From Shinisaurus crocodilurus (Eukaryota > Chordata > Lepidosauria > Squamata > Shinisauridae): a DNA stretch of 64,000 bases. The notes beneath the pieces are model-generated. The model made no database searches. It was given only the letters and a program-made list of their open reading frames with translations, and was not told where the DNA came from. Numbering within the stretch: position 1 is the first letter of the stretch; every line of letters begins with the position of its first letter. The position numbers were made by a program, and so were the translations under genes. The stretch spans positions 1 to 64,000 of the forward strand of contig JAHFWL010000962.1 of NCBI GenBank assembly GCA_021292165.1, written 5' to 3'. Below are positions 48,201 through 62,309 of this stretch, one piece after another.

Positions 48201-51200
48201 CTGAGCGTGGAAAGCTAAGCAGGGTCAGGCCTGGTTATTACTTGGATGGGAGACCCCTCATCTAGTTTCCTGCATTGTGCAGGGGGTTGGACTTGATAGC
48301 CTTGTAGGCTCCTTCCAACTCTATGATCTATGAATCTATGAATCTATAACAGCAGTTAATAAAGATTAATGAGTTTATTTGTAAGACCCAATTACATGGG
48401 ATTAAGGCAAGCAATGCATCTCTTACTCACTACATCATTGCAGACACAAATCCAATACCCCAGTGGTAAGGCTAGATGAAGTGAAGTACAGAACAAGAGA
48501 CATGTTTCTCCAGAAGATTCTTCCTTCTACACTACTTTCTATAAGGTGTACAGTTCAACACAGAACCCTGGACCCAACACTGGAATGCGGCTCCCGAGAG
48601 AGCGTCTCCAAAGTGGGATCCGGCCCTTGTGTCGAAAGAGTTTCTGCCCACCTGGTGCATTTCTGCCCACCTCGTGTGTATTTATCTGGAGGCGCCCGTG
48701 CGGGGACGTTTTGAGCGCTTATCTTGCTCGAACGGGGCTGTGCGCCAAAGCGGGTGCGGTTCCCCCCCCCCCCCCGCATCCAGCTACCCAAAGAGGACAG
48801 TGTAACTCCATTAGCAGCGGCAATGTCTTGAGGACCGCTGCATGGGCGCCCGTGTCACCGTTCCTCCGCCGCCCCTAAACTACTGCAACCCAAGCGTGTC
48901 CAGGTGTTCACCTCTTCTGGATCTGCTGGACATAATGGCGGTCACCACATTGCGGGAAGGCTGATGCGGCGCCTTCGGCCAGGCCGCACCCTTCTGAGCC
49001 GGCCGCACCCTTCTGCTTTCTGATGGACAGAGTGACGGCCCGCCAACAGCCCTGAGCCGTGATTGCGAAATATGAGTCTCGAGAGGCAATTACTGCCAGA
49101 GTGATTTGGGGACGGATTTGCCGAACACCTATCCCAGGATGACCGTCTTATGCCAGATTTCCCCGAACCTGGTGCCGTCCGGATGCCTTGGACTACAACT
49201 CCCAGCATCCCACAGCCAGCCATGCTAGGAGTCGTAGTCCAGGATGTGGAGGGCACCCAGGTGGGGAAGGCTGATCTGAGATAAATGGCAATATATGAAG
49301 GGTCAGGACAAAGACCACCAACGTTGCTGGAAAAAATGGAAACACTTTTAAACAGGATAAGATGATAAAATTATAAAAACGCATAGCAGAATACAACAAG
49401 GTGCCATACAATGATCGAACAGTACAATCCAACGGCTTTAAATCTTCATAAGCACAACTTCTGAACGGTGAAGGATAGAGGAGATTCCTTCTTGTATAGT
49501 ACTTCGGTGTGTTTTGTGATGGGTTGTTTGTTCTTCTGACCTTTTGTATCCTGCAGTTTGACTTTGGAGCCGTCAGGCTATTATTCCTTTGTGTTAGACT
49601 TGACCGTCGAAGCCAGCAGTACAGAGCCTCTTTCAGCCCGAGGGTCGGATCCCATTTCGGAGAAGCTCTCGGGGGCCGCCCTCCAGTGGTGGGCGGAGCC
49701 GAAGGCAAGGGGGTGGGGCCTAAGGCAAAAGGAGCGGGACCAAAATGCCAAAAAATACCCATGGGTTGCTGGTTCAAGCGCTTCCTGCCAGTCACTGAGC
49801 CTTGGGAGAGGCATTTCAACCTTGTAGAATGGGGGGAGAACTGCACAAGAACTGGGAAACCGCCGAATGATCTGGGGCTGGGAGGAAGGGGTGGAGCCAG
49901 GGGAGAGGGGCGGGGCCACCTGGGTAGCCCCGGAGGGCTGGGTTTGGCCCTTGGGTCTGAGGTTCTGCATCCCTGGTCTAAGCCAGCCTTGCCCCAACTG
50001 ACACCTTCCAGATGTGTTGGACGACTGCGCCCGCGGTTCTCCAGCCAGCGTGCCCATTGGCCCCAGAAGTGGCACATCTGTGGGGCACCCACTTGGGGAG
50101 ACTCTAAGGGTCGTGGCTTGAGGACTGGTTGCTTACTCTGCCCTCTGCTTCCGCTCCCGCAGGCTCAGCTGTGCCGCGCCCTTTACGACAACGCCGCCGA
50201 GTGCCCGGATGAGCTCTCCTTCCGCAAGGGTGACCTGATGGTTCTGCTGCAGCCCGAAGCCCCCGGCCTGGAGGGCTGGCACCTGTGCTCCTTGCACGGC
50301 CAACAGGGAATAGTGCCGGCCAACAGGGTCAGGGTCCTCCCGGAGCCAGGATCCCCTGGGCCGAGCCCTCGCCGAAATCACGGCCCGGGTGAGGTCTACC
50401 AGGTGCCCAGGAAGGAGATGGCCCTGGTGGGAACTGTCTACGAAGTGCCCCCGGATGAGCGGAGAAGAAGGGGACAGAGAAAAGAAGAGCAGGAGGTGAG
50501 GGAAGGCATCTGACGACGTGCCCTCAGTATTGCCCTGAGGGGACCCTAACCCCAATATTCCCAAATAATAGCTCATTTAGGGCTGGGAACTTTGGAATTT
50601 GAGATCAATATTCCACCAAGGCAGTGTTCTCCGCTGATCTAAATCCTGAAGCAGGAAGTACTTTGTGAATTACTTCCTGTTATATTTCCAGTTTCGCTGC
50701 TATCATTGCTGATGGGGGTGCTGTGTGGAAGTTTGTTTTGAACCCCCCCCCCCCAAAAAAAGGTGATCGGCAACTGACGGCAGCTTGTCCTCAAACACAG
50801 TTAAGAATTAAGGAGCAGAACGGCTTTCTGGGCTGGGGCGCACAACGTTTTTGGCCCCGAGGGCCGCATGCGATGCTAATTTGGGGAGTCGTACACCTGC
50901 ACACACCAGGGGTGTTGGTACTTGGTAGACACATAAAAGATTCGGGGCTCAGGTCCATAGGACACACATCTGCATAAAATCTGCACATACTGGATTTATT
51001 TACACAAGGATTTATTTCCATTTCACCGGAGGCAACGCCAGCCAATTAATTTCTCACCCAAACCATCTCAGATAAAATAAATTCTGCAGTTAATTTGCAT
51101 CCGGCCTCAGATCATCCCAAACCAACAGAAAATGTTCTTTTTCTGAGCTTAATTGCCATGCAGGGGAAGATTTTTTTGGGAGGTGTTGCATCATGTGGGA

Positions 51201-51467
51201 AGGGGAAAGTTATTTATTATTATTAAATTTATATCCTGCCTTTTTTTCCTGCAAGATACCCAAGGCGGCTTACATAACCCTCCTCCTCTCTATTTTATCC
51301 TCACAACAACCCTGTGAGGTAGGTCAGGCTGAGAGTCAGCGACTGGCCCAAAGTCACCCAGAGAGCTTCTTGGCCGAGTGGAGGACTAGAAAATTAACCC
51401 TCCCTCCCTTGCTGCAATCTGGCAATTAAGCGGAGAGGAAAACCCTTACATTGGCATCAATATTGGC

Positions 51468-51499
<32 letters not shown>

Positions 51500-53896
51500 C
51501 TATTCTCAGGGCTCTGTGGAATAGATCCAGCGCCCTGTGGAATAGGTTCGGGGCCAACACCCCTGAGGCCCAGACCTAGGAACGCCCCCGGTGCACACAC
51601 ATATGTATACACACATCCCAGCAATGCTGACACAGAGCTCTCTTTCCCCACCATGGCAGAAGAGCAGTTTGTCTGAGAACCTCTGGAGGAGCGGAGAGCT
51701 TCTTTCTACCCGCTCCCCCAGCGATCAGAATACAGATCACTCTTTTCTTGCCGGTGCTTTAGCAGTGAAGGCAAAGGGATCCGTATCAGGGGAGAGAATT
51801 TGGCAGTGGGGGGACTGTAGCGGTTATGCACCCCTGTTCAAGGTGCGGAAGGTGGTTCACGTCCAGCCTCGAGCGCTCCTCCCTGTCTTCAGAGATTCAG
51901 CGCAGTCTCCGAAACCTCCCTGGGGAGCATCTGGAATAATACGCAGGCCTCCCCCGCAAAAAAATATGCCGGAAACTTTAAAAGGTGGTAGCTTGGAGCA
52001 GGGATGTAGAGCCTCTTTCAGCTTGAGGGTTGAATTAAATTTCGGAGCTCCCGGCGGGGGGGGGAGGGCACACTCCAGCAGTGGGCAGGGATGAAGGCGA
52101 AAGGGGGTGAGGCCAGAATGCAAAAAAAAAATACCGGCCTATTTGAGCTTCGAGCTCTTGCGGCTGGTAACTAAGACTTCGGAGTGGCATTTCAGGCTTT
52201 CAGATTAGGGGGAAACGATGTAAAAGCCGGGAAACGCCAAATGTCGGGAGAAGGGGGCGGGGCGAGGGGACCTTATGTGCAGGCCGGATTGAAGTTCAGC
52301 ACCCCTGGCTTAGAATATTACTCCAGTCCATAAGCACAGCTAAACCATACACTGGCATTGTGCCGGCTCACTTTCACGATTGCAAAAGAACCCAAGAATT
52401 CAGATTGCAGAGTTCGGGCACACGAGGGCATCTGATATCTGCTCTTGGGGATCTGCACCTCCTGGACTAATTTCTCCCTTTTCCACCCCCAACCCCCGCC
52501 CCCATCCAGGTGTATGAGGTGCCACCACCTGCTCGGCCATGCCCCCTGCCCCCTGAGGGGATCTACAGGGTACCGCGGGGCACCAGAAGAGATGGGGACC
52601 CCACGGAGGTTCGTGCGTGTGCTTATTTGGGGGACGTGGGATGAAACCTGCCTGGGAAGATGGACTGCAATGCCATATTCTATGTCTTTATTACGTGCAT
52701 GGTCCCCTCCTCTCCGTTCCCCATTTTGTCCCCCCGACAACAACCCTGTGAGGTTGGACAGACTGAGAGAAAGAGGGAATGGCCCACTGTCCCAGTTTTA
52801 CGGCCGAGTGGGGATTCGAACCCAGGTCTCCCTCCATTCCTGACCTGGTCCAGCACTCTGACCGCTACCCCACACTGGCTCTAGCATTGGGAGATTCTGG
52901 TGGCCGCATTTTCCATGGGAGGGAAAGCTTCGGTGTTCTTTGCGCTTTTCAAGGAGCTGCGAGATGAGCACGTAGATTCATAGATTATAGAGTTGGAAGG
53001 AGCCTACAAGGCTATCGAGTCCAACCCCCTGCTCAATGCAGGAAACTAGAGGAGAGGTCTCCCATCCAAGTAATAACCAGGCTTGACCCTGCTTAGCTTT
53101 CCACACTCAGACAAGCTGAGCCAGCGTAAGGCTCTCTGCCCCGGCACCATTTCCCTCTTTTTCCTTTAGTCTAGACTAGAGATCTGCCCTGTCTGTGTTT
53201 GTAAAGTGCCGCGCACATGGATCGCATAGCAGCGGCAGCAGTGGGAAAGCCTGCGTATTCATCCCTTGAATGCTTTCTCTCTTGCCCAATGTCTGGCTGG
53301 TGGCTTATTCTTTCAAAATCCGCCCAGCGAATGCCTTTTGCTCAGCTTCTCCCGTCGGTGCCCTGTTGCCCGTTTTCGGCCTGATCCCTATGTCTGTTCC
53401 AAGCTTGTGTGTGTGTGTATGTGTGTGTGTGTGCTACATTTGATAACCACACGATTTGGACAGTTGGGATGCGGCTGGGACAGCGCAACTGTTTGTTGGT
53501 CGTTCCCCACCCACCCCGTCCTTTGGAGAGCTGCCTTTGTGGACAGCTGGGCCCGTCTGTCGCAAAGACAGCTGCGTCCGTGCCGATCTCCGAGGGTAAC
53601 TGGATCTCAGCCCAAATGAGGGGTGGGGGGACAGCTGCCTCTGAACCAAACCGAGGTCCTTTTCGGCATTGCTCGCTTCTGCGGCCAAGACGGGAGGTTG
53701 CCCCTAGATGGATGAAAACTTGGCGGGTGGTGGCAGATGTGGGGCGGAGAGGTGGCAGCTGGGTCCGAATCTGAAATGTAACTGAGATTTGGGGCATCTG
53801 GTCTCCCGAGTTCTCTTTGGGGGCATGGGGAGCAGCAGTGCTTGCCTGCATGATCTGTGGGGATTTTTGGACTCGGGGGACATCTCTTCTACGTGA

Positions 53897-53936
<40 letters not shown>

Positions 53937-56900
53937 TTTTAATGGTACTTGTGGTGGGGGATTGGGAAACTGGGAATGGTTACTAAAAAAACAGGGAGGT
54001 CAAACAATCCAAGAATTTTTTGGCTGCACATAGCACACGTATTATTAGAGCAGGCGTGGAGAACCTCTTTCAGCCCAAGGGCCAAACTCAGTCTCGGAGA
54101 ATCTGTGGAGCCAAAGGTGAAAGGGATGGAGCCAAAAATACCCCCCAAATCAACAATGTTGTAGCTTAAGGGCGCAATCCTATGCCTGGTTAGACCGGGG
54201 AAAAAAGGCCTACAACTCCCAGCGTGCCCCAGCCAGCATGGCTGGCTGGGGCACGCTGGGAGTTGTAGGCCTTTTTTCCCCCAGTCTAACCACACATAGG
54301 ATTGCGCCTTAAAGTTCTTACTGACTTAGGAGAGGCATTTCAGCCTTTTAGAATGGGGAAAAAAACGACGCAGACACTAGGAGACCACCAACTGATCGGT
54401 GGTGGCAGGAAAGGGTGTGAGGCTAGGGCAGTGCTTCTCAATTATTTTCTGTCATGCCCCCCCTAGGAAGAAGAAAACATTTCGCGCCCCCCGCGCGACT
54501 GTAAATAGTATCATTTGTCTATAAAATTGTTATAAGTACACCTCTGCATAACACTGTATCCTTATTAACGTATAAGAGAATAAAAAAAGAAAGAAATGTG
54601 GATCAATTTACAACAAAGAATAGCTTTATTAACTGTAGCAGAAAAGATTTAAAGGAGCACAGGATTTAAAGGAACACAATATTAAAAAAAACTTTTAACT
54701 GAGGTCAAACGAGCCCCCCTTTACGGAGCCTCGCGCCCCCCCGGGGGGCCCGCCCCACTATTTGAGAAGCACTGGGCTAGGGCAAGGCCATGGCCATCTC
54801 GAGAACCCCGGAGGGCCCCCCCCCGGCTTCCCCCACCCCTCTATTTGACAGTAAGTAAGCCGTATGCAGCGTAGGGGAGGCTACCTTGGAGCGAACACGC
54901 ATTAGATCCTGCTGTCTCCCACACCGTCTTTTCGGTTGTATGAGAACACCGAGAGCGAAGAATATTAACGGAAAAGAAAGAGGCGATGTAGCGGGAGGCA
55001 CGCTCACGCCGTTCTTGTAAGCTAAAAACAGACTGGGAGACGTTTCCTTATTACATCTTATCACCGCTGCTTTCTTGTTGCCTAAGGGCGCAATCCTATG
55101 CCTGTTTAGACAGAAAAACAAGTCCCAACAGCTCCCAGCATTGCTGGCTGGGGAATGCTGGGAGTTGTAGGACTTCCCCCCCCCCCCAAACCAGGGATGT
55201 TGAAGAGTCCTTGGTCTTGAGTCACGAAACGAGTCACGAGTCTTTGGACCCGAGTCTCGAGTCTGAGTCCGAGTCCTTGGTCCAAAATGGTGACTCACGA
55301 GTCACTCCCAAAGCTGACTCCACGAGTCCCTATTAAAATCAATGGGGGGGTTTCCCAACAAAATAAGGCTACTTCAGATGTGTGGCTTAAATAAATTCTA
55401 GGCACAAGTGTGCCTTTTTATTTCAAAACTCTGCAACTGATTTTGACAAGAACAGACCAGGCAGACAAACCCAAAATAACCAGGCAGGCAGAGGAGGCAG
55501 GGAACCCCAAAGCAGGCAGGCAGAGGCAGCCAAACCCAAAATGTCTGAAAGGTTGCATTTTAGGGAAATGATTTTTAAAAATAAAATCTTCGCCGGCGAT
55601 CGCACTTCTCTCCACTCCTTCTGGCACAGCCCAGGGATGTTGAAGAGTCCTTTGTCTCGAGTCCCGAGTCGAGTCTCGAGTCCCATTAAAAATATTGGGA
55701 CTCGAGTGGGACTCGAGTCAGAGGGGGGACTCAGTCCGACTCACGAGTCGAGTCCTGGAGTCCGAGTCCCCATCCCTGGTCTCAACATGCATAGGATTGT
55801 GCCCTAGCGTACTTAACCGTGGACACGTGGAATGCAGATCTGCAGAACGTACTTCTGCAGGAGGAGACAGCCGCCCCGTCTATTTTTTTGCAGGCTGCCT
55901 TTAAGTCTCCTGAACAGCTTGGTGGGTAGACAGTCAGTGAGACGAATGAGATGAGACAGATTCCAGGCTTGCAAAGCACTCCAGAGTTCTAATTTAAGTC
56001 ATTTTCTTAACGGAGTTTTAAAATAAAGCGAGGAGAGAAAGAAGAGTTGCGTCAAAGAGAAAGAAAAGCAACAACCGCCCCACCACAAACCAGTGATTTC
56101 CCACCCACACCTAGCTTAAGACCCAGCCTGTTACAATTTAAACTTAGTTCTGTAATATTTACTTAAAGGACAGCCTCCCCTGATGTGGGAGGGATTTGGG
56201 ACCTGTTCCTGACATAGACTTCAGACAAGGGCAAACAAAGAAAGGGTGCTCTGTTTTATGGTGTTTCCCAGAAGGGTTGTGAATTGATCGATGGGGGTGG
56301 GGTGGGGGGAGGCATCCAGCCAATAAAAAGGTGTTCAAGGTTGCCTGAGGCGTTTGTTCATACGCTGAACATCTTAGGAGACAGATGTTTTAAAACGTTG
56401 TCATTTCATTTATTACTCTGGGGCGATCCAGAAACATTGCAAACCCCCCCCCCCCGAACATAATACAGTAATAACATAATAAAAAACCATAAACTAAAAA
56501 GTTTAACATAGAAAAATGAAAAACAACGTAAAACAGCTATTTTAAAAAGTTACAATGAGATATCAGGAGCTGCCATAAGATACTGGATACCTGTCCTTTG
56601 CGGGAAAAGGGTGTGTGAGCTGGACAGGATCTCTTCTTGGTGTCCCATCGGAGGAAATATCCTTTTTGTGTGTGCATGCCAGAAGCTCTTGATCGCCTAG
56701 CTCTGTTGGAGAAAAATAATACCAGGCAGCCGAATGAGATTTCTTTATAATATTTCTGTGCCACTTTCTCTAATAAGATCTCTAAGGGCGCAATCCTATG
56801 CACGTTTAGACAGAAAAAAGTCCGAAAACTCCCAGCATTCCCTAGACAGACAGCTATGCTGGCTGGGGCATGCTGGGAGTTGCAGGAATTTTTCAGTCCG

Positions 56901-59900
56901 TAAGCGCCTTTGTTCGCCACATTCGTCCCTCCATGCTGTTGCCTCCCCCCCCCTGCTCTGTTTTATTTATTTAATGAGTTGTATTTCTTTACTAAATTTA
57001 TTAAACATCTCCTAAAATACATTTCTCTAGGCGTTGTGTAGTAATGATCAAAACCCAACTAAAATCACACTAAAGTCAACAATATAAAACGGATTAACAT
57101 GCCAACTCAGCATAAGTGGCTGAAGATGTTACTGCAGGCTTCAACTCATGGACATATTTGAATTAATTAACACTAATTAATTTGTTTTAAACAGGGGACT
57201 TAGAATGCATGCCAAGTTCCAGCTGCCTAGGTTTCATAGAATTTGGTGCTATGGTGCTGATGGACACACACACATCCCCCTTTATTATAATAGATGTCCT
57301 TGCATGTAGAAAGCCAGCACATCAGGGAGAAGGCAAGGCCCAGAAGCTTCTTCCCAAATATTAGTTATCTACAGGAAAGGAGATGTTGATGATGATGATG
57401 ATGATTTATTTCATTTATATACCACCCAATAGCCAGAGTTCTCTGGGAAGTTAACAACAGTGTACACAAAACAATAAAATACAGTACAAATATGATAAAA
57501 ACAGCATAAAAACTCAATACAACATTTAAAACAGAAGTTAAAACCATTTGAACAATTAAAATACGTTCAATAAACTAGACCACTGCGAACATAAGCCCCG
57601 CATATGCCCTTAAAAGCCATTAAATGTCTTGGCATGGAGGGCAGTCTTAACCTGGCACCAAAAGGATAACAGAGTTGGCGCTAGGCGGGCCTCAGTGGGG
57701 AGATGGTTCCACAATTGGGGGGCCACCACTGAGAAGGCCCTGTTGATGTGGAGAAATGCTAGAACCTGTGATGCCCCTTTCGCCACCTGTAATCTGAAAT
57801 GGTGCGGCATGTAACCCTGTAATGGGTGATTCATCTGAACGTGCAGGCTGGCACTTCCGTCCACAGTCTTTGAGCAAACGGTGTCTTTTCTCGCCCTGCT
57901 TCTCTGTGTGCCCTTCTCCCCCACCCCCCACCCCGCTCCGCTCGCAGGTTTACGACGTCCCCTCGTCCCTGCTCAGGGACTCTCCGTCCGACACGTACGA
58001 CTCGCCTTCCCCGTGCCCGAAGAAAGTGGCCTGGGTGGCCCCTCAGCCCACAGCCCCCCTGCCCTCCGAGGACCCCTACGACGTGCCGCTGGCCTTCAAG
58101 AAGCCCCCGGGGCCGGAGGTGGAAGAGGAGGCGGACGACGGCGGCTCGGAGAGGCCCCTGGTCTACGCCACTCCCTCGAACCTGCGCCGGGCCTCCGCCT
58201 TGCTTAACCTGTACGAGTCACCTGAGGAAGTGCTGGGGGGAGGGAGGGAGGAAGAGGAGGAGAAGGAGGAGGAGGACGAGGACGACGGGGGCATCTATGA
58301 TGTCCCTCTGCTGGCCCCCAGCTCCCCGCCCCTCGAGGGGGTGCTCCAAGGACTAAGCCTGAGGGATCCTGGGCCGCCTTCCCGCCCCCGCCTGCCTTCC
58401 GCCGAGAGCTTGTCCCGCCGCCCGTTGCCCGCCCTCCCCAGCGAGGAGCGGCTGTCCGTCGAACCCCCGCCGCCATCCCCGAGCATCGTCCGGAAGGGCA
58501 GCATCCAGGACCGCCCGCTCCCCCCGCCCCCGCCCCGGCTGGGGGGCCTCGGAGCGGGAGACCCACTGGAGCAAGTCCGGGGCGGCGGCGGCGGCGGTCA
58601 CAACGAATATGAGGGGATCCGCCTGGCGGACGAGTATGACTACGTTCACCTCAAGGTAAGTGCAAGCGAGCGCACGACGCAAATCTGGCGGCAACCTGTG
58701 ACACACACGCACCCCGACCCAGGTGGGGCAGGATTGGCGTTCCTCTACGTTTGCATCCAATGCAGCCGGTCTTACAAAATGTGCCTCGGATCCTGTATCA
58801 GCCTTTGACCCCGCAACCAAGATTAGGGAAAGGTTTCACTTCATTGTTCTTCTGGATCTGCACCCAGCCCAACCAGCCTTACAAAACAAACAACCTAATT
58901 GTTCTCCTACCTTGAAATGTGAAGCCTTCCTTTGTTGCATTGTCTGCGGTGTCGTTTTCTATAATGTTCCATGAAGGGGGCACGTGAAGCTTTTCCCTGT
59001 GAAGGGAAAAGCTACACCTGCTTAACAGCTGCATGATGGACAGAAATCCAGCAGGTGAAGTTTTTCTCTCTTCCTCTGACTGTATTCCCATTCTGAGAAA
59101 AGCTTGTCAGGTTTGTTTTTTCCCATCATGCACGACCCTCCGAGAGAAAAAAAGGTGGCGGCCCTAATGCTGACTTCTGACGCCTTCAGTAGAGACCGCC
59201 TCTCCCTCACATGCAAACCCCCTCGATTTAATTTTCATGGCCGCCCTCTCAAGGGATCCTGGGAAATTGGACTAGGGCTCTCTAAATGCAGAATCCCTCA
59301 GCATCTAAATGAGATGCAATTCCCCGGGTGGCTTGAGGGACGTCCTAACTCTTGAACCAGGTTTTAAAAAATCTGAATCGACATTTGTAACGAAGCTGTG
59401 CTTAATTTTGTCCCGCGTCTCTGGAATCATGTGTGCAAGCTGGCTCAGCTTGTCTGAGTGTGGAAAGCTAAGCAGGGTCAGGCCTGGTTATTACTTGGAT
59501 GGGAGACCCCCTCCTCTAGTTTCCTGCATTGAGCAGGGGGTTGGACTCGATGGCCTTGTAGGCTCCTTCCAACTCTATGATCTATGAAATCTATGAAGTA
59601 TTGGAATAAGAGCATTTCCATACTTTTTAGATTGGATCCAGGATCTGCCTTCCGTGAGAGGAAGGACTTTACCTGCAGATGGTCCCGATTTTGGGGGATC
59701 CCCCCTCCCCCCTCCCCCCAGCTCGCCCCGTTCAGCAGGGTCTCTTGACTCTCTGTGTAGGAGGCGGCGGCAGGCAAGTCCACTTCTGCCAAGCGCGGTT
59801 GACCCAGCGTAAATCTGGATCCAACCCTTCATCCGTAAAAGAAAGCTTAACTTTTGAATTAAAATCTAGTCAAGTCGTATGAAACAAGAGCAATACATAC

Positions 59901-61898
59901 AACAAAATGTTGTGTTTCTAGAGAGGAGAGGGGAAATGAAAAACCTTAGTCAATGTGGCATAAAGCGGCAGAAGAATTGATTCTGCCTGTACTGGCCAGC
60001 AAAGCGCTATGTGGGCCCATCCTGAAAAACCCACTGCAGGGATGGGGAACTCAGCTTTGTCTCATGTAGACCTCCCGTCTAATTTCAGATCCCGCCCACT
60101 TTTCAAACGTGGCCCACTTTGGCTCCGGCCCCACCCTCTTTGGCTACAACTCTGCTCACTTTGGCCTCTGGCTGTGCCCGCTTCTGGAAAGCGGAGCCAG
60201 AGAGGTTCCGACCGAGGTCATGCGGACCTCGCTACCCCTGCCCTACTGGATCTGTGACTGGTCTCTGGGTGGACTAGTTGTTGCATTTGAGTGAAATTTG
60301 AGCTTCTGAGGAGGTCAGGTTTTTTTCACGACTTTTAGGGCTTTTTGTTCCGCGTGATTTATCATGAGCAAACATCGCCTCGAATACACACACACACACA
60401 CACACACGCCCCTGCCTCTCTCTTTTCCTAGGGGGCAGATAAAATCCAGCCCAAAGTGACGACTCCTGAGGGGACCCTTGCACTCGCGCTACCTGGAGAC
60501 ACCGCTCAGACGGAAGAAATGGTATGCTACTGCTGTTCCATGTTTGTTAATGTTTGGTTTGTAACCCATGCTAAGGGGGTGGATGTCGCCATTTCCTCAC
60601 AGAATTTATCCTCCCTGTGAGGTAGGCCCGTAGGATTCAGATCCTTTCAAAGAGAGAGTTGACACTGAGAGGGAGAGGAGCACCGCACAGGCAGTTGCGT
60701 TGGAGAGGTGGGGTTCAAAGCCCGGCTTCCGGCCACACAGGCTAACTCTTTGTCCATGAGAGTGCACACGCTCGCTCTTAAAACATAAAAGAGGAAGGTG
60801 GAAAAGCTGGCAGTCAGCGAGGTCTGCCATCTTTAATTCCCCAGAATGCTCTTTGGAATCTAGCATCATTCTGGAGACATTATGGGGGAATTAAAGAGCC
60901 TTCTCGGTCGTGGCCCCCCGCATCTGTAGAATGCCTTTCTCAGGGAAATCTGGCTGGCGTCTTCACTGTATACATTTAGACACCAGGTTAAGAGCTTCCT
61001 CTTCCAGCAGGCAGTTAATCTTTAATCTGTTGCTGTTTATTAATTTGACTGTTGGCTCTTTAAAATTTTGGGGCTCAATCCTATGCAAGTTTAGACAGAA
61101 AAAAAAGCCTACAACTCCCAGCGTGCCCCAGCCAGCTGGCTGGGGCATGCTGGGAGTTGTAGGCCTTTTTTTCTGTCTAAACTTGCATAGGATTGTGCCT
61201 TTAATGTTGTTAATGTTTTAATATTTTTATTATGTCGATACTTTTGTTGGTGCATTTACCGTTTTAGTTGTTATTTTACTGTGACTGTAAACCTCCCTGA
61301 AGGTATTTGCCAGTTGGGTGGAATATACATTTAATAAATAAAATAAATTATAACGATGGAGGTTGGCGGAAATGAGGAGCGGGGAGGAGTGCTGGTAGGT
61401 TTTGCACCCGCTGCCCTCAAAGTTTTCCATCCCCTGGGAATAGGCACAAGGCCCTCTCTACTTTTCTTGCCCATAAATGGCGAGGGGGTGGCGGATTGTG
61501 TGTCAGTTGTTAAAAGCATGCCACTAAAATCCTTGCCCCCAGCTTAAATTTCCCCCACCTTTTAAACTATCTGCTCATATTTAAAGATATTTCCATGTAA
61601 GATGTTTTTTTTCTGGAAGCCCCTCAAGGAAGAAAGATCCAGAGCTGCAGAGTGGCCATTTGTCTTCGCATCTTTCTTTGAAAATAGCCAGAGTGAATGG
61701 CCCCCAGACCCACCCACCCGGTGGATTGTCTCCATGCACACACCTCGTGGCACTGCAAAAATATAAAATTATTTTTATATAAATAAAAAATAAAATTTTG
61801 GGTCTGGGGGCATTCACTCTGGCTATTTTCAAAGAAAGATGCGAAGAAAAATGGCCACTCTGCAGCTCTGGATCTTTCTTCCTTGAGGGGCTTCCAGC

Positions 61899-61935
<37 letters not shown>

Positions 61936-62257
61936 CTGTCTATAGCAGCTACAGAGCACCAAAAGAGTCAGTTTGCTCGTTTTCAAGCTAATTCTGACCC
62001 TTTCAGTGCTCCATAGTAGCTACAGAGCACTAAAAGATATACCGAGGTGTAGCGGTTCGAATGTTGGACCAGGACTCGGGGGGATCCAGGTTCCAGTCCC
62101 CACTCGGCCATGCAGCGCACTGGGTGACTTTGGGCCAGTCACTGATTGTCAGCCTAACCTACCTCACAGGGTTGTTGTGAGGATAACATGGAGAGGAGGC
62201 AGACCTTGTAAGCCGTTTTGGGTTCCTTGAAAGAGGAAAAAAGGCGGGATGTAAATG

Positions 62258-62309
<52 letters not shown>

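Larger units (their letters stand above)
45255..50162 (+). other. EFS intron 1, 4.9 kb
   Basis: Filled with repeats listed separately. A hAT-like arm pair is also present at 45612-45718, and a palindromic one at 49160-49265. 48350-49150 and 46000-46450 show nothing recognisable. Confidence 0.5.
50496..52509 (+). other. EFS intron 2
   Basis: Holds a fragment of the unnamed repeat (about 50840-50970), a reversed squamate SINE (51206-51393), TA/CA repeats (51467-51500), and a hAT-like element (52001-52318). Confidence 0.55.

Noticed and set aside
48186..48348. 5S rRNA gene
   Set aside because: Only the internal promoter half is 5S-like, and the same unit recurs six times with a LINE-like tail.
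49509..50513. 334-codon frame covering EFS exon 2
   Set aside because: Only 50163-50495 is coding. The upstream part is a hAT-like element read through by chance.
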